Assembly (NCBI GenBank): GCA_034408895.1
Contig: JAWXCI010000050.1
Location: 1-64,000 of the forward strand
Origin: UBA4660 sp034408895
GTDB taxonomy: Bacteria > Bacteroidota > Bacteroidia > Flavobacteriales_D > Sanyastnellaceae
Reading direction: 5' to 3'
DNA: 64,000 nucleotides
In this document: positions 9,415-19,600 of the stretch, in pieces
Layout: the number at the start of each line of letters is the position of its first letter
How positions within the stretch are numbered: position 1 is the stretch's first letter
The notes under the pieces: generated by a model
What the model was told of the DNA's origin: nothing
The model's database searches: none
The model's input: only the letters and a program-made list of their open reading frames with translations
Translations under genes and position numbers: made by a program

Positions 9415-12400
9415 ATGAAAACCAGTCTTGCCCTTTTTTTTCTTGTTCTCAGTTTTCCGTTGTACAGTCAACTCGTGATAAACGAAGTGGACAGCGACAC
9501 TCCCGGCACTGACGTTTTCGAATTTGTTGAGCTTTATGGTTTGCCCAATACAAACTTGACGGGCAAAGTGCTGGTCTTCTTCAATGGACTTGATGATTTG
9601 TCATATCACAAGATCGATCTTGATGGTTACTTGACTGACGCCTTTGGTTTTTTTCTTTTGGGCAATAGCGATGTAGAAAATGTTGATGCAATTTTTCCTG
9701 ACAACCTTCTTCAAAATGGTTCTGATGCTGTAGCGCTTTACAACGGAAATGGATCGGACTGGCCTACAGGTTCGCCCATCACTTCAACCGGCATTATTGA
9801 TGCGGTAGTTTTTGACACCGATGATGCCGATGATTTGGAATTGTTATCGCTCACATCAGGACAACCACAGGTAAACGAAGGAGCGCAGGGTTTCGCAACG
9901 TTGCAAAGTATTTCTCGCGTCCCTGATGGTGGAACACCTCTGATTACAGCCACCTACGTTTCTCAATTACCAACTCCCGGTTATACCAATGTGCTGGAGT
10001 GCAATGGCGGTTTGGTGCAGACCATTGACGGAGAAACTTCATTGGTGATGTGCAACGATGAAGACAATGATCCAATAGAGTACGAGCAAATCACTACAAC
10101 TCCACTTGCAAGTTATGCATGGGTGGTTACGAGTACCACTAATATCATTCTCTTTTACACAACTATTTCAGAGTTTGATCCCGATGTTCTTCCTCCTGGA
10201 ACATGCCGCGTGTGGGGATTGTCGTACACAGGAACAATCGATCCTGAAACAACCGGCAATGGAGATTTGCTCGATGGAATTATTTCAAGCGGTTGTGTAA
10301 GTCATTCGTTCAACTATGTGCAACTGGTAAAAGAGTTATGTAACGATCCTGAATGTGATGGCGGAGCTATTGGCGATGATGACGGAGATATTTATGTTGT
10401 TGCATGCCTTGATAATGATGCGGACATTATCCAGTTCAACTACGACAACAATGCGACAACAGGAGGATACGCATGGTTCATAACAGATGTGAGTGGAACA
10501 ATAGTTACACAAACATCTGGTAGCAGTTTTGATTTCAATGAAACCGTTGCCGGAACGTATCGTGTCCATGGTGTTTCTTTTGAAGGCAGTCTCGATCCAG
10601 CCACAACTGAAGTCGGAGACAATATCACCGGAGTGTTGGGACTTGGTTATTGCTTCGATGCTTCTGATAATTTTCTTACGGTTATTTCGCAGCCTTGCGA
10701 GAGCACGCCCGGTTGCAGCAATCTTTTTTTCTCGGAATACATCGAGGGTGCTTCGAATAACAAGGCGATGGAAATTTTCAATCCGACTTCCGATGCAATT
10801 AACCTCGATGGGTATGTGGTGTACACCTATAATAATGGTGCAACATCACCCACCAACACTTTTTATCTCACGGGCAACATTGCACCAGGAGAAGTTTTCG
10901 TGATTGCCAACACTCAGGCTGACCCGTTCATACTTGCCCAAACTGATTTTACATCGAGCGTCACATGGTACAATGGAAACGATGCTATCATTCTTTCACA
11001 AAACGGTGAAGCGATTGATGCTATTGGAATCATTGGCGATGACCCGATCACCGCATGGCCTGTGGGAACCGGAACAACCGGAGAGCAGACGTTAGTTCGA
11101 AAGGTTGAAATAACAGATGGCACTACCGATTGGGTGCTGGGCGCATCGCAGTGGGATGTATATCCGCAGAACACATTTTCTTACCTCGGTGCTCACACCA
11201 TTATTCCATGTCAGTTTTCGGCCACACCACAAATTTCTTTTTCCATCGCTTCGCAAAGCGTGAATGAAGATGCGGGGACTGCCACGATAACCGTAAATGT
11301 TTTCAACCCGATTTATGAAACAACGGCCACGCTGAGTGTCACGGGAGGCAGTGCTCTTGAACTATTGGATTACTCAGATGCTCTTCCCATTCAACTAACA
11401 TTTCCTCAAGGTGTCACCACACCGCAGACTATTGAAATTACTATCATCAACGATAGTGACGTGGAAGATGAAGAGACCATTGAACTTACACTTATGGCCG
11501 GAGATGAAGTTGAAGTGCTTCAACAAGTGCACACTATCACCATAGAACCGAGCGACCAATTGATTCCTGAATATGACATCATTGAAATAACTGGTATTGA
11601 TGCAAGCGGTGTGGTGGATAGTTTGGGCTTGCAGTGCATTCTCACTGGAATTGTGCACGGTGTCAACACATATCCAATCGGACTTCAGTTCACACTGATT
11701 GATGTTACCGATGGTATCAATGTTTTTGCCGGTGCTGATAATTTCGGATATGCAGTGCAGGAAGGAGACATGGTTCAGCTCACTGGTGTCATCGCGCAAT
11801 TCAACGGGCTGGCACAGATGGAACCCACAGCACTTTCATTCATCACCAGCGGAAACGCAATCAACTCGCCAGAAACGGTGTCGGAGTTGAGCGAAACTAC
11901 AGAAAGCCAGATCGTAAAATTGAAATGTGTGGAGATTGTGGATTTGTCGCAATGGACCAATGTTGATCCCGGTTTCAATGTGGAGGTCACCAATGGAGTT
12001 GAGACCTGGGAAGTGCGCATCGATGCCGACACGGAAATGTTTGGTGATGCGCCACCTGAAGGCCATTTCACCGTTTCAGGAATTGGGGGACAGTTCGATA
12101 CCACTTCGCCTCTTGACGAGGGCTACCAATTGTTGCCGAGGTATTGGGAAGATTTTTCGGATCCCGTGAATGCAGCATTTGCAACACCGGACGACATCTT
12201 CTTTTTTTTGGGAGAATCCATCAACGTGGTTTTTGATAACCAAAGTGAAGGAGCAATTTCTTACGAATGGGATTTTGGAGATGACGGTACAAGTGATGAA
12301 GAAAATCCAGAGCATCTTTATGCTTTTGATTTCCTTGTGGACAATTCAACCATCACCATTTCTTTGACCGTTACCGGTGACGAAAATTGTTCGGATGAAA

Positions 12401-12684
12401 CAGAAGTCACCATGAACGCCACGTATGTCGGAATTGATGAGAATGATTTTTTATCCGAAATTTTGGCATACCCAAATCCTTCAAACGACTTCCTTACTCT
12501 TGAGAGCCCAGCCCCGATTGATCACGTTGAAATTCTGAATTCAGTTGGGCAAGTTGTTTTGAGTGAAATCGTTGGTGAAGCAAAAAAAATCACTCTGAAC
12601 ATTGAGAAACTTGCCGAAGGAATTTATTTATGGAATGTTTTATCGGGTGAAAGAAAAATTTCGGGAATCTTGAAGAAGGAGTAA
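9415..12684 (+). CDS. T9SS-secreted protein with lamin-tail, Calx-beta and PKD domains
   Basis: About 1089 residues from the ATG that opens a clean signal peptide (MKTSLALFFLVLSFPLYSQ). Domain order: a lamin-tail (LTD) domain (LVINEVDSDTPGTDVFEFVELYG), a Cys-containing pair of similar modules (about 200-420), a second LTD (LFFSEYIEGASNNKAMEIFNP), a Calx-beta domain (SVNEDAGTATITV ... DVEDEETIELTL), an OB-like DUF5689-type segment (LTGIVHGVNTYPIGLQFTLID), a PKD domain (YEWDFGDDGTSDEENPEHLY) and a C-terminal T9SS type A sorting domain (ILAYPNPSNDFLTLES). LTD plus Calx-beta plus OB-like is common in secreted proteins of this phylum, sometimes linked to extracellular nucleases, but I see no nuclease domain here. 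Confidence 0.88.
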   Translation: MKTSLALFFLVLSFPLYSQLVINEVDSDTPGTDVFEFVELYGLPNTNLTGKVLVFFNGLDDLSYHKIDLDGYLTDAFGFFLLGNSDVENVDAIFPDNLLQNGSDAVALYNGNGSDWPTGSPITSTGIIDAVVFDTDDADDLELLSLTSGQPQVNEGAQGFATLQSISRVPDGGTPLITATYVSQLPTPGYTNVLECNGGLVQTIDGETSLVMCNDEDNDPIEYEQITTTPLASYAWVVTSTTNIILFYTTISEFDPDVLPPGTCRVWGLSYTGTIDPETTGNGDLLDGIISSGCVSHSFNYVQLVKELCNDPECDGGAIGDDDGDIYVVACLDNDADIIQFNYDNNATTGGYAWFITDVSGTIVTQTSGSSFDFNETVAGTYRVHGVSFEGSLDPATTEVGDNITGVLGLGYCFDASDNFLTVISQPCESTPGCSNLFFSEYIEGASNNKAMEIFNPTSDAINLDGYVVYTYNNGATSPTNTFYLTGNIAPGEVFVIANTQADPFILAQTDFTSSVTWYNGNDAIILSQNGEAIDAIGIIGDDPITAWPVGTGTTGEQTLVRKVEITDGTTDWVLGASQWDVYPQNTFSYLGAHTIIPCQFSATPQISFSIASQSVNEDAGTATITVNVFNPIYETTATLSVTGGSALELLDYSDALPIQLTFPQGVTTPQTIEITIINDSDVEDEETIELTLMAGDEVEVLQQVHTITIEPSDQLIPEYDIIEITGIDASGVVDSLGLQCILTGIVHGVNTYPIGLQFTLIDVTDGINVFAGADNFGYAVQEGDMVQLTGVIAQFNGLAQMEPTALSFITSGNAINSPETVSELSETTESQIVKLKCVEIVDLSQWTNVDPGFNVEVTNGVETWEVRIDADTEMFGDAPPEGHFTVSGIGGQFDTTSPLDEGYQLLPRYWEDFSDPVNAAFATPDDIFFFLGESINVVFDNQSEGAISYEWDFGDDGTSDEENPEHLYAFDFLVDNSTITISLTVTGDENCSDETEVTMNATYVGIDENDFLSEILAYPNPSNDFLTLESPAPIDHVEILNSVGQVVLSEIVGEAKKITLNIEKLAEGIYLWNVLSGERKISGILKKE

Positions 12685-13008
12685 GAAAATTTACCAACCT
12701 AACTTTAACCTGGCATTGATCATTCACATTGTTTGTGTGCCAATCCAGACCATCACACACCCGGAATGAGCCGAAAGCGTTAAGGGTTTTGTTTTGCACA
12801 CTCCACTCAAACTACCGCCAGGCCATCCTTGCCAGCAGGCACGCTCCGGGACTTTTCAATGAAAATTATTGTGAAAGTGTGATGCGAAATAGGAATAGTT
12901 CATTACCAACATGACTACGGTAGATAGTATCCTTCGCGGAATGCAGTTCAAAAATGAGTTGGATGCTGTATAAGAAATTTCACTGACCTTGCCGGATCAA
13001 TTATCCCC
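12685..13008. other. gap without a recognised gene
   Basis: This gap lies between the convergent T9SS protein gene and rimK. I see no gene, tRNA or convincing terminator hairpin. Short open frames here lack family resemblance. Confidence 0.5.
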
Positions 13009-13881
13009 TCACACATTCTTCTCCACGTATTTAATAATTTGCTCAGCGATGTCCTTTCCTGTCGCATTCTCAATTCCTTCCAGTCCGGGTGATGAATTGA
13101 CTTCCACAATCAGGGGGCCTCTGTCGCTCTGTAGCATATCAACTCCTGCCACTCCCAGGCTTAAAGCCTTGGCAGCTTTTATAGCCACTATTTCTTCCTC
13201 GTGCGTGAGTTCTATCACTTCTGCTTTTCCACCGCGATGAAGATTGGAGCGAAACTCTCCTTCCCTCGCTTGTCGTTTCATGGCACCCACCACATGACCA
13301 TCCACCACAAATGCTCGCACGTCTGCCCCTTTCGCTTCTCTTATAAACTCCTGAACAATCACCCGCGCTTTCAATCCGTTGAATGCTTCAATAATTGAAA
13401 TAGCAGCGTTCTTGTTTTCGGCAAGCACCACTCCCAGTCCTTGTGTACCTTCCAGAAGTTTAATAACCACAGGCGGGCCACCTGCTTCCTTCAGTGTTTT
13501 CTCCACATCTTTGGAATAGTTGGTGAAAACCGTTAAGGGTAAACCCAAGCCTGCACGGGAAAGAATCTGAAGGCTGCGAAGTTTATCGCGGGATCGAACC
13601 AGTGCCTGCGACTCCACTGCGGTAAACACACCCATCATTTCAAACTGACGAACCACTGCTGTTCCATAAAACGTAACCGATGCCCCAATGCGCGGAATTA
13701 CAGCCTGCACATCCAACACTTCTTCACCGTTGTAAATCACCTTGGGATTTTTCTTTTCGATAACCAAGCTGCATTTCAGGTGATCGAGCACCCGAATATG
13801 ATGACCTCGCTTTTCGCCCGCTTCAACCAGGCGTTTAGTACTGTACAACCTAGTGTCACGCGAGAGGATTATTATGTTCAT
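13009..13881 (-). CDS. rimK: ATP-grasp ligase, RimK type (ribosomal protein S6 glutamate ligase)
   Basis: A 290-residue ATP-grasp enzyme of the RimK family, which in E. coli adds glutamates to the C-terminus of ribosomal protein S6. Visible: the N-terminal domain (MNIIILSRDTRLYSTKRL), PRIGASVTFYG, RSRDKLRSLQIL, the ATP-grasp loop LLEGTQGLGVVLAE, FVVDGHVVGAMKRQA, FRSNLHRGG, and the metal-binding end GVDMLQSDRGPLIVEVNSSPGLEGIE. Length is normal. In many bacteria an ATP-dependent zinc protease gene precedes rimK; I do not find one here. Other RimK-like ligases act on different substrates, so S6 as target is inferred. Confidence 0.9.
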   Translation of the reverse strand: MNIIILSRDTRLYSTKRLVEAGEKRGHHIRVLDHLKCSLVIEKKNPKVIYNGEEVLDVQAVIPRIGASVTFYGTAVVRQFEMMGVFTAVESQALVRSRDKLRSLQILSRAGLGLPLTVFTNYSKDVEKTLKEAGGPPVVIKLLEGTQGLGVVLAENKNAAISIIEAFNGLKARVIVQEFIREAKGADVRAFVVDGHVVGAMKRQAREGEFRSNLHRGGKAEVIELTHEEEIVAIKAAKALSLGVAGVDMLQSDRGPLIVEVNSSPGLEGIENATGKDIAEQIIKYVEKNV

Positions 13882-14073
13882 TGGAGCTGGAATTTTTACC
13901 GCTGGAAAAGTATGATGACCGTGTTAGCTGGAAGCGAATTAGATGTGAAGCAAAGCGAAAGAAATGAAACCCGCAGACTTACGAAATCCATACGGTCAAT
14001 CAACATAAAAAACGGAGCTTGCTAAATTGAATTTATTTGATTTCGACAACTGCAGGCGGTGAATGAAATGCTT

Positions 14074-14601
14074 TCACTCAATGGCGCGTCTCGCCTTGCG
14101 GAATACTTTGTCCAGATCATGCGAACGGTCTTCGATGTAATCAAGGTCAGGAACAAGTTTGTTCATCTCCTTGTCAAAATCTACCCTGATAAAAGGTTCA
14201 TTGAGCATGGTGAAGTCGCAGCCATCAATGGGTTGGAACAATCCCACATCCATATCCAGTTCATTGCCCACTTTGCGTTCAGGGCAATCCTTTGCATCCA
14301 CAAAACAAATTTTGTTGACAAACTTGCTGCCGCCATACCACAACTCGTAAGTGTGCCCCAGTGGCAGGTTAAACTGGTACATCCCGTTTTTATCAGTATA
14401 GAAAGAAACGAAAATATCGTTGTCCTGATACACCACTACCTGCACTTTGGGGGCAAGCTTCTCGCCCTTGATAAATGGATCGTATTCATAAACATTTCCG
14501 AAGATGAGGAAATGTTTTTCATCACAGGCTTTGCGATTGTAAGGGGGAAATGCAAAACCGAAAATGACAAACGATGATATGATAAGTAGGATGGATTTCA
14601 T
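14074..14601 (-). CDS. small secreted protein with carboxypeptidase-regulatory-like fold
   Basis: About 175 residues starting at MKSILLIISSFVIFGFA, a typical signal peptide; an upstream extension of the frame is unlikely to be translated. The middle (KVQVVVYQDNDIFVSFYTDKNGMYQFNLPLGHTYELWY) has the pattern of a prealbumin-like carboxypeptidase-regulatory domain: a modified value followed by 'T D.NG.Y.F.LP.G..Y'. The C-terminal 50 residues are charged and unassigned. Probably periplasmic or outer-membrane associated. No partner is evident; the next gene upstream (barrel protein) is on the same strand 170 bases away. Confidence 0.7.
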   Translation of the reverse strand: MKSILLIISSFVIFGFAFPPYNRKACDEKHFLIFGNVYEYDPFIKGEKLAPKVQVVVYQDNDIFVSFYTDKNGMYQFNLPLGHTYELWYGGSKFVNKICFVDAKDCPERKVGNELDMDVGLFQPIDGCDFTMLNEPFIRVDFDKEMNKLVPDLDYIEDRSHDLDKVFRKARRAIE

Positions 14602-14769
14602 GCTCACCAAAGGTTTGAAAGGTAAGCGAATTAGAATCCTTGATTCATCACACTTTTTCAACATCACAACGTTATTTGATGCTGTCATTAAAAAAGCAAG
14701 CTGAGTGGGTATGTGGCCAGCGATTATTCAAACCAGCGGTTCAAAGCGATAATAAATCCTCCAACGATT

Positions 14770-15540
14770 TTAGTTGCGCTTTGTCTTTTTCTCCGTTTGC
14801 CTTTCCGGGTCTTCATGAAAAAAATACCGCAGATCAAGCGTCAGGTAATTTCCTGACAGGGCAAAGTCCAGACGTGAGGGAACGTTGTCTCTTTTAAAAA
14901 CGGTTTGCACCAAAGCAATATCTGAGAAAGGCCTGTGGTACGATGTCCCCATATAGAAGTATCCGCTTTTCTTGGTACGAAACTCAAAACCATAATTGGC
15001 AAGAAGCCCTACCTGAAGCCAACTAGTTCGCCATGTTTTTTGGTAGTAATCATAGACTATGGAATCCTGCCGAGCATCGGTGGAGCTTTCCACGTTGCTG
15101 GGATAGATGTCCAGCGAAATGCCTCCCGAAGCATTCATCCACCAGCGCGTTCCCAGTTGCACATAAATCAAACCCTGTAGTGGAATTTCATAACCAATAA
15201 AACGGAAGCGGATCTCCTGCGGTGTCGTGAAAGTGACATGCGACATCCTCAGTTTGTAATTGCGTTGTACTACCGAAATGCCGGTTTCAAAACTCCACAT
15301 CCTGGTGATTCCCCTGCGGATAACCAAGCCAAAATTGTGGCCATAGCGTGGATCCAGTTCCACCGTGAGCGAATCGCCTTCGAATGTTTCATCTCCCGAG
15401 CCGAAATACTGGCTCGCCACCATGGGTCGAAACTGAATACCCAGTGTTGTCACATTCTCTTGGCTACTTAACGGTTGCCCGCTCATCCATAGCAGAGCCA
15501 TCGTCAGCAGCCAGTGTGTATTCAATTTGTCAATTTTCAT
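14770..15540 (-). CDS. putative outer-membrane beta-barrel protein
   Basis: About 256 residues from MKIDKLNTHWLLTMALLWMSG; signal peptide cleavage is probably near ...PLSSQ. The body alternates hydrophobic and polar residues in short strands with many aromatics (NFGLVIRRGITRMWSFETGISVV; LQGLIYVQLGTRWWMNASGG; WLQVGLLANYGFEFRT), ending in strand-like NYLTLDLRYFF followed by a polar tail. This fits the small PorT/OmpA-like barrels abundant in Bacteroidota. No enzymatic motif is visible. The frame extends upstream to 15651 but the signal peptide marks 15540 as the start. Confidence 0.7.
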   Translation of the reverse strand: MKIDKLNTHWLLTMALLWMSGQPLSSQENVTTLGIQFRPMVASQYFGSGDETFEGDSLTVELDPRYGHNFGLVIRRGITRMWSFETGISVVQRNYKLRMSHVTFTTPQEIRFRFIGYEIPLQGLIYVQLGTRWWMNASGGISLDIYPSNVESSTDARQDSIVYDYYQKTWRTSWLQVGLLANYGFEFRTKKSGYFYMGTSYHRPFSDIALVQTVFKRDNVPSRLDFALSGNYLTLDLRYFFHEDPERQTEKKTKRN

Positions 15541-15710
15541 TCTGAAAAAATTCGCAGCAAAAATGATGTACTGAAAGGCTGGTACTGGTTTCTTGTCTGG
15601 CTTCAATTGTTCCAATACTTCATGTCCAAGGTTCACTGATTGAAATGGCATTTGAAAATTTCCTATTGAATACTGGCTTTGGCGGATTTTCGATGGACTG
15701 AAATCTTCTC

Positions 15711-15740
15711 TTGCCCAACCCCAAAACCCTTATACTTTTG
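15711..15740 (+). promoter_or_regulatory. Bacteroidetes-type promoter for DUF177-rpmF
   Basis: A -33 TTG at 15711-15713, a 19-base spacer and a perfect -7 box TACTTTTG (TAnnTTTG) at 15733-15740. It is followed by TCGCCCC, and the GTG start lies 28 bases downstream. Confidence 0.7.
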
Positions 15741-15768
15741 TCGCCCCTAAAAAATTACCCCTGAAGGA

Positions 15769-16311
15769 GTGAAAACCCAACTGAAGGAATACCGGATTCC
15801 CTTCCTTGGTCTGAAACTGGGCAAACACAATTACAGTTTCCCTTTAACGGATTCGTTCTTTAAGGCTTTTGAGTATTCGGAAATTGAACAGGCCAATTTG
15901 AAAGTGGAATTGGAACTGGAGAAAAAGGCTTCGATGCTCGTGCTCGATTTTGTACTGGGCGGAACTGTAAATGTGATGTGCGACCGCTGCGGTGACGAAT
16001 TGCAACAACCCGTTGAGGACAAACAGAGGTTGATAGTGAAGATGGGCGATACCACAGGAAGCACCGATGACGATGTGCTGATGCTGGGCCCGGCAGAGCA
16101 CGAAGTGGATGTGAGCCAATACCTTTACGAATATGCTCACCTTGCCCTACCTGCAAAACGTGTGCATGCCACACTTGCCCTTTGCAACCAGGGTGTGATT
16201 ACGGAATTTGAAAAGTACAAAGTGGAAACCGACAACGACAGCAAGTGGGAAGAAATAAAAGACCTCGAACATGCTCCGGACTACGAAGCAGAACAAGAAG
16301 AAGAAGAATAG
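15769..16311 (+). CDS. DUF177 (YceD-family) protein
   Basis: A 180-residue DUF177/YceD family protein starting with GTG. Conserved features: the N-terminal 'Y.IPF.GLK.G.H.Y.F' segment, the CxxC pair CDRCGDELQQPV at about residues 71-81, and the acidic C-terminus (YEAEQEEEE). In most bacteria this gene sits directly before rpmF, as here (21 bases apart), and the family has been linked to rRNA and ribosome maturation. A strong promoter precedes it. The plsX-fabH genes that often follow rpmF are not present here. Confidence 0.9.
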   Translation: MKTQLKEYRIPFLGLKLGKHNYSFPLTDSFFKAFEYSEIEQANLKVELELEKKASMLVLDFVLGGTVNVMCDRCGDELQQPVEDKQRLIVKMGDTTGSTDDDVLMLGPAEHEVDVSQYLYEYAHLALPAKRVHATLALCNQGVITEFEKYKVETDNDSKWEEIKDLEHAPDYEAEQEEEE

Positions 16312-16332
16312 AAACAAATACATATACACAAC

Positions 16333-16518
16333 ATGGCACATCCCAAACACAGAATTTCGCAAACCCGACAGGCCAAGCGCAGAACGCATAAAAAACTGGA
16401 GGTTCCTAACCTCTCCACCTGCCAAACCACCGGTCAGGCCCATCTTTCACACCACGCACACTGGTACGAGGGGAAACTCTACTACAAAGGCAAAGTGGTG
16501 ATAGAAAAGGAAGAATAG
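16333..16518 (+). CDS. rpmF: 50S ribosomal protein L32
   Basis: A 61-residue L32: starts MAHPKHRISQTRQAKRR, contains NLSTCQTTGQAHLSHHAHWYEGKLYYKG. The four-cysteine zinc motif of some L32 proteins is not present; only one Cys is seen. It is co-transcribed with DUF177 and followed by a hairpin terminator. The downstream gene is on the opposite strand, so the operon has two genes. Confidence 0.97.
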   Translation: MAHPKHRISQTRQAKRRTHKKLEVPNLSTCQTTGQAHLSHHAHWYEGKLYYKGKVVIEKEE

Positions 16519-16552
16519 GTAGGGACATATTAGTGCATTGTACTCAATTTTG

Positions 16553-16587
16553 ACCAGCTTTCGTTTTTGCGGGGGCTGGTTTTTTTA
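16553..16587 (+). terminator. rho-independent terminator after rpmF
   Basis: Stem ACCAGC / GCTGGT with a 16-base loop, followed by a run of seven T. It ends the DUF177-rpmF operon. Confidence 0.7.
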
Positions 16588-16678
16588 TTGTCTATTAGTA
16601 GATAGTTCATGGCGTTCGGCTTGTGAAAGCCCTAAACCACTTTGAAATGTCGGCACCGCAAGAACCATAAGCCATCAA

Positions 16679-19600
16679 CTAAAAATCCAAATTCAAGGAA
16701 AGATAAAAAACGCGGGGCAACACCCGGCCGTCATCAATACCCCAACTCCAGTCCGCCCGGACGAAGTAGCCCAGTACACGCGATCGCATTCCGAAGCCGT
16801 AACCATAAATAATGGGTTCGCGGTTGTTGTGGATTGTAACCGTCACAGGGTTTATGGTAATGCTTTGCGAGTTCAGCATGTTTTCATCGGAGTAGGGATT
16901 GTTGCCAGTCCATGCCGTACCCGCATCGAAGAATGAAATCAGTTGGAAGTTTTCTAGGAAGTCGCTCTTTATGGGCGTCTTCATAAGGTAGCGGAACATG
17001 GGCCAGCGCACTTCGGCACTTGACATCACTACACTGTTTCCGTTTCTTGCATTTACCCAGAAACCGCGCATGGGCGATGCCAGCGCCTGAAACCAATAAT
17101 TCTGGTTGGTGGCAATAGGCATGTCTTCGTCTATTTTCTGGAACAGCCAGTTGTCCTCACCACCCAGATAATGCACCAACTTGTAGTTGCCGAACGATGA
17201 TGAACCCGCCACACGGAAAGCCGCAATAAGGTCGCGGTGAATTTTCTTGTAATGCCGCACATCAAACCCCACCACATTAAAATCTGTTTTTTCAGTGTAC
17301 TTGTCCGGTTGGCGATAAGTCTCTGCCCACACCTTCCAGCGGGTGCCGTTAAAAAGGTTGATGCCCTTATTAATAGTGTTGTCGAAAACATACTCCAGCC
17401 TCAGCCCCAGGTTGTGCTCAGTAAAATTAGGAGTAACCAGACTCAAAGGGTCAATGCTTTGCCGCACTATACGGTCGTTGCGATAAATCAGTGTGGCGCG
17501 AGCACTGGCCAGTTCAGTGAATGGGTATTTTAATTGGTACTGGAAACTGTGGGTGTGCGATTTAAACACATCGAACTCGAAAAAACTTTGCTCGGCCTGC
17601 CTGAAGAATGTAATTTTTTTGTCCACCCTGCCACGTAGGTTTTCGAATATCAATCCGTAATCGTTGTTTTGAAGATCGAGTGCCAGGCGAAAGCCCCCCA
17701 CCAGTTTGTAATCTTCAAATAAATCGCTCATGCCCATTTTTACTAATGCGGAAATGCCCGGCAGTATGCTGGTTGGCCCGCTGAAGTTCTGGTAGAACGG
17801 GCTTGCAAAGCTGTTGTTAACCTGGGTAACCACATAATCAGTGGCGAAGTTCAAACGATAGCCCCGCGACTTGGGCATCTGAAAATCCTTATTTGTAGTG
17901 TCGGTTGAGGTTGTGCCGTCAGCAGAAATTTCCTGTATCCGCACCGCTTCTTTATCATAAGAATAATCCTTTACATCATCTTCAAATTGATAATTGTTGA
18001 TATCCACATTTCCTTTATCCGTGGTATCGGGTTCAAGAATGATAGTGTTCGCCTGGGTGATGGTTTGAGCCCTTGCATCGGAAGAAGAATTGGTTGCGGC
18101 TTGGTTCATTGCAAAATCCCCTTCTACATCGCCCGATGAAAAAATGGAGCGGCCATCTTTCTTAAACACCAAAGAATATTTTCCGCTTTTTGGGTTGAAT
18201 TCATAATCCACCGGATTGCGGCTGTAGCTGGAAAGAATGTTCGTGGTGGTGAAGTAGCGGTAATGAACAGTAGTGTCAATGGAAATGATGGCGCTGTCCA
18301 TGTTCGCCAGGTATCGGTTGTAAATACCGGCCTGGTCGCCCAGGTAAGTGAAGTGCAGGGCATCGTACTCAGCAGGGTGCGTTTCATCGGCATCGGTGGT
18401 AGCAGTAACACGTTCAAGAATAGCAGAACGGCTTTCAATATCATAAATAAAAATATCCTTGTTGACGGGAAATAATTCTGCTTTTGTTCCTGTGCGCAAC
18501 GTATCGTCCAAGCGGTTCGAAGCAAAAATCACCGCAGTGGAATTGCGGATAAACCGCGCATCCACATCATCGTAAATATCCTTAGTGAGTTGCTCCTGGT
18601 TGTTGCCTATCACCTGGTAGAGGTAGAGGTCCGTAACACCTTCGCGCACTCCGGTGAAAATTATTTTCTTGCCATCATCGCTGTAGTGCATGTCCACCAC
18701 TTTATCAATACGAAACAATTCTTTCTCTGCTGTTTTCTTTTCGTCAAGGTTGTAATTTCCAATGTGCGCCCTGCCCTTTTTCTCGAACGTGTAAGTGAGC
18801 ACCTGGCCACTTGGATGCCAGGCCAGCACCGGATAACTTTCATCCACCAGGCGATCCAGCTTGTACTCCCGCTTCAGTACACGTTTCTTTTTTTGCGTGA
18901 GCACATCGTAAATCCAGATTTTGTACTGGCCCATTTCGTTAGTCACATAAGCAATTTTATCAGCCGAAGTGGAGAGGGTAAACTGCGAGTATTGGTATTT
19001 GCTTTTGTTCCTCACGCTTACTTCGCCCAGAGTGCGCGAGCGCATTTTCCAGGCTTTCAGTTCCTGTTTCGAAACATCATTTTCACCAGGGCGGGGTTCG
19101 TATCCCGGCAATGATTTACCTGGAATATTGGCCGGAAATTTTTCTCTGTAGTAGTTAATAAAATCAGCCGAAACGGTGTCGAGCGAAATGCCCAGCACAA
19201 AAAGGAACCCGCTCTCGATGTTGCGGCTCATGCGGGTCATGTAAAGAATATTTGGAATCACATTCTCGCCATACACATCGGCTATGTATTTCCAAAATGC
19301 GTGTCCGGCCAGTTTCGCATCGTTGCCTGCAAAGCGGTTGAACGATTTGAACTTGCCCCCGTGCACGAGGTCGCGCACAAAAGATTCCGTTTCATTGTTC
19401 CACCTTTCGGTGGCCATGGAAACAATTCCATCCTCGTACCATTTTGGTATGGAAAGAAGAGTTGAATTTTTGATGACATCTTTCCAGTCGCCACCGTACA
19501 TCAGTTGCGAAAAAACAATTTTCGAAATGTTCTCGCGGATCTGGTGTTCCAGTTTGGCGTGATCACCTTCGTAGTAGAGAAACATCTTGTTACCAAGAAT

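Noticed and set aside
13882..13965. Short protein-like frame on the plus strand after the rimK start (LEKYDDRVSWKRIRC)
   Set aside because: Too short and without a start; could be a remnant but no family is recognised.
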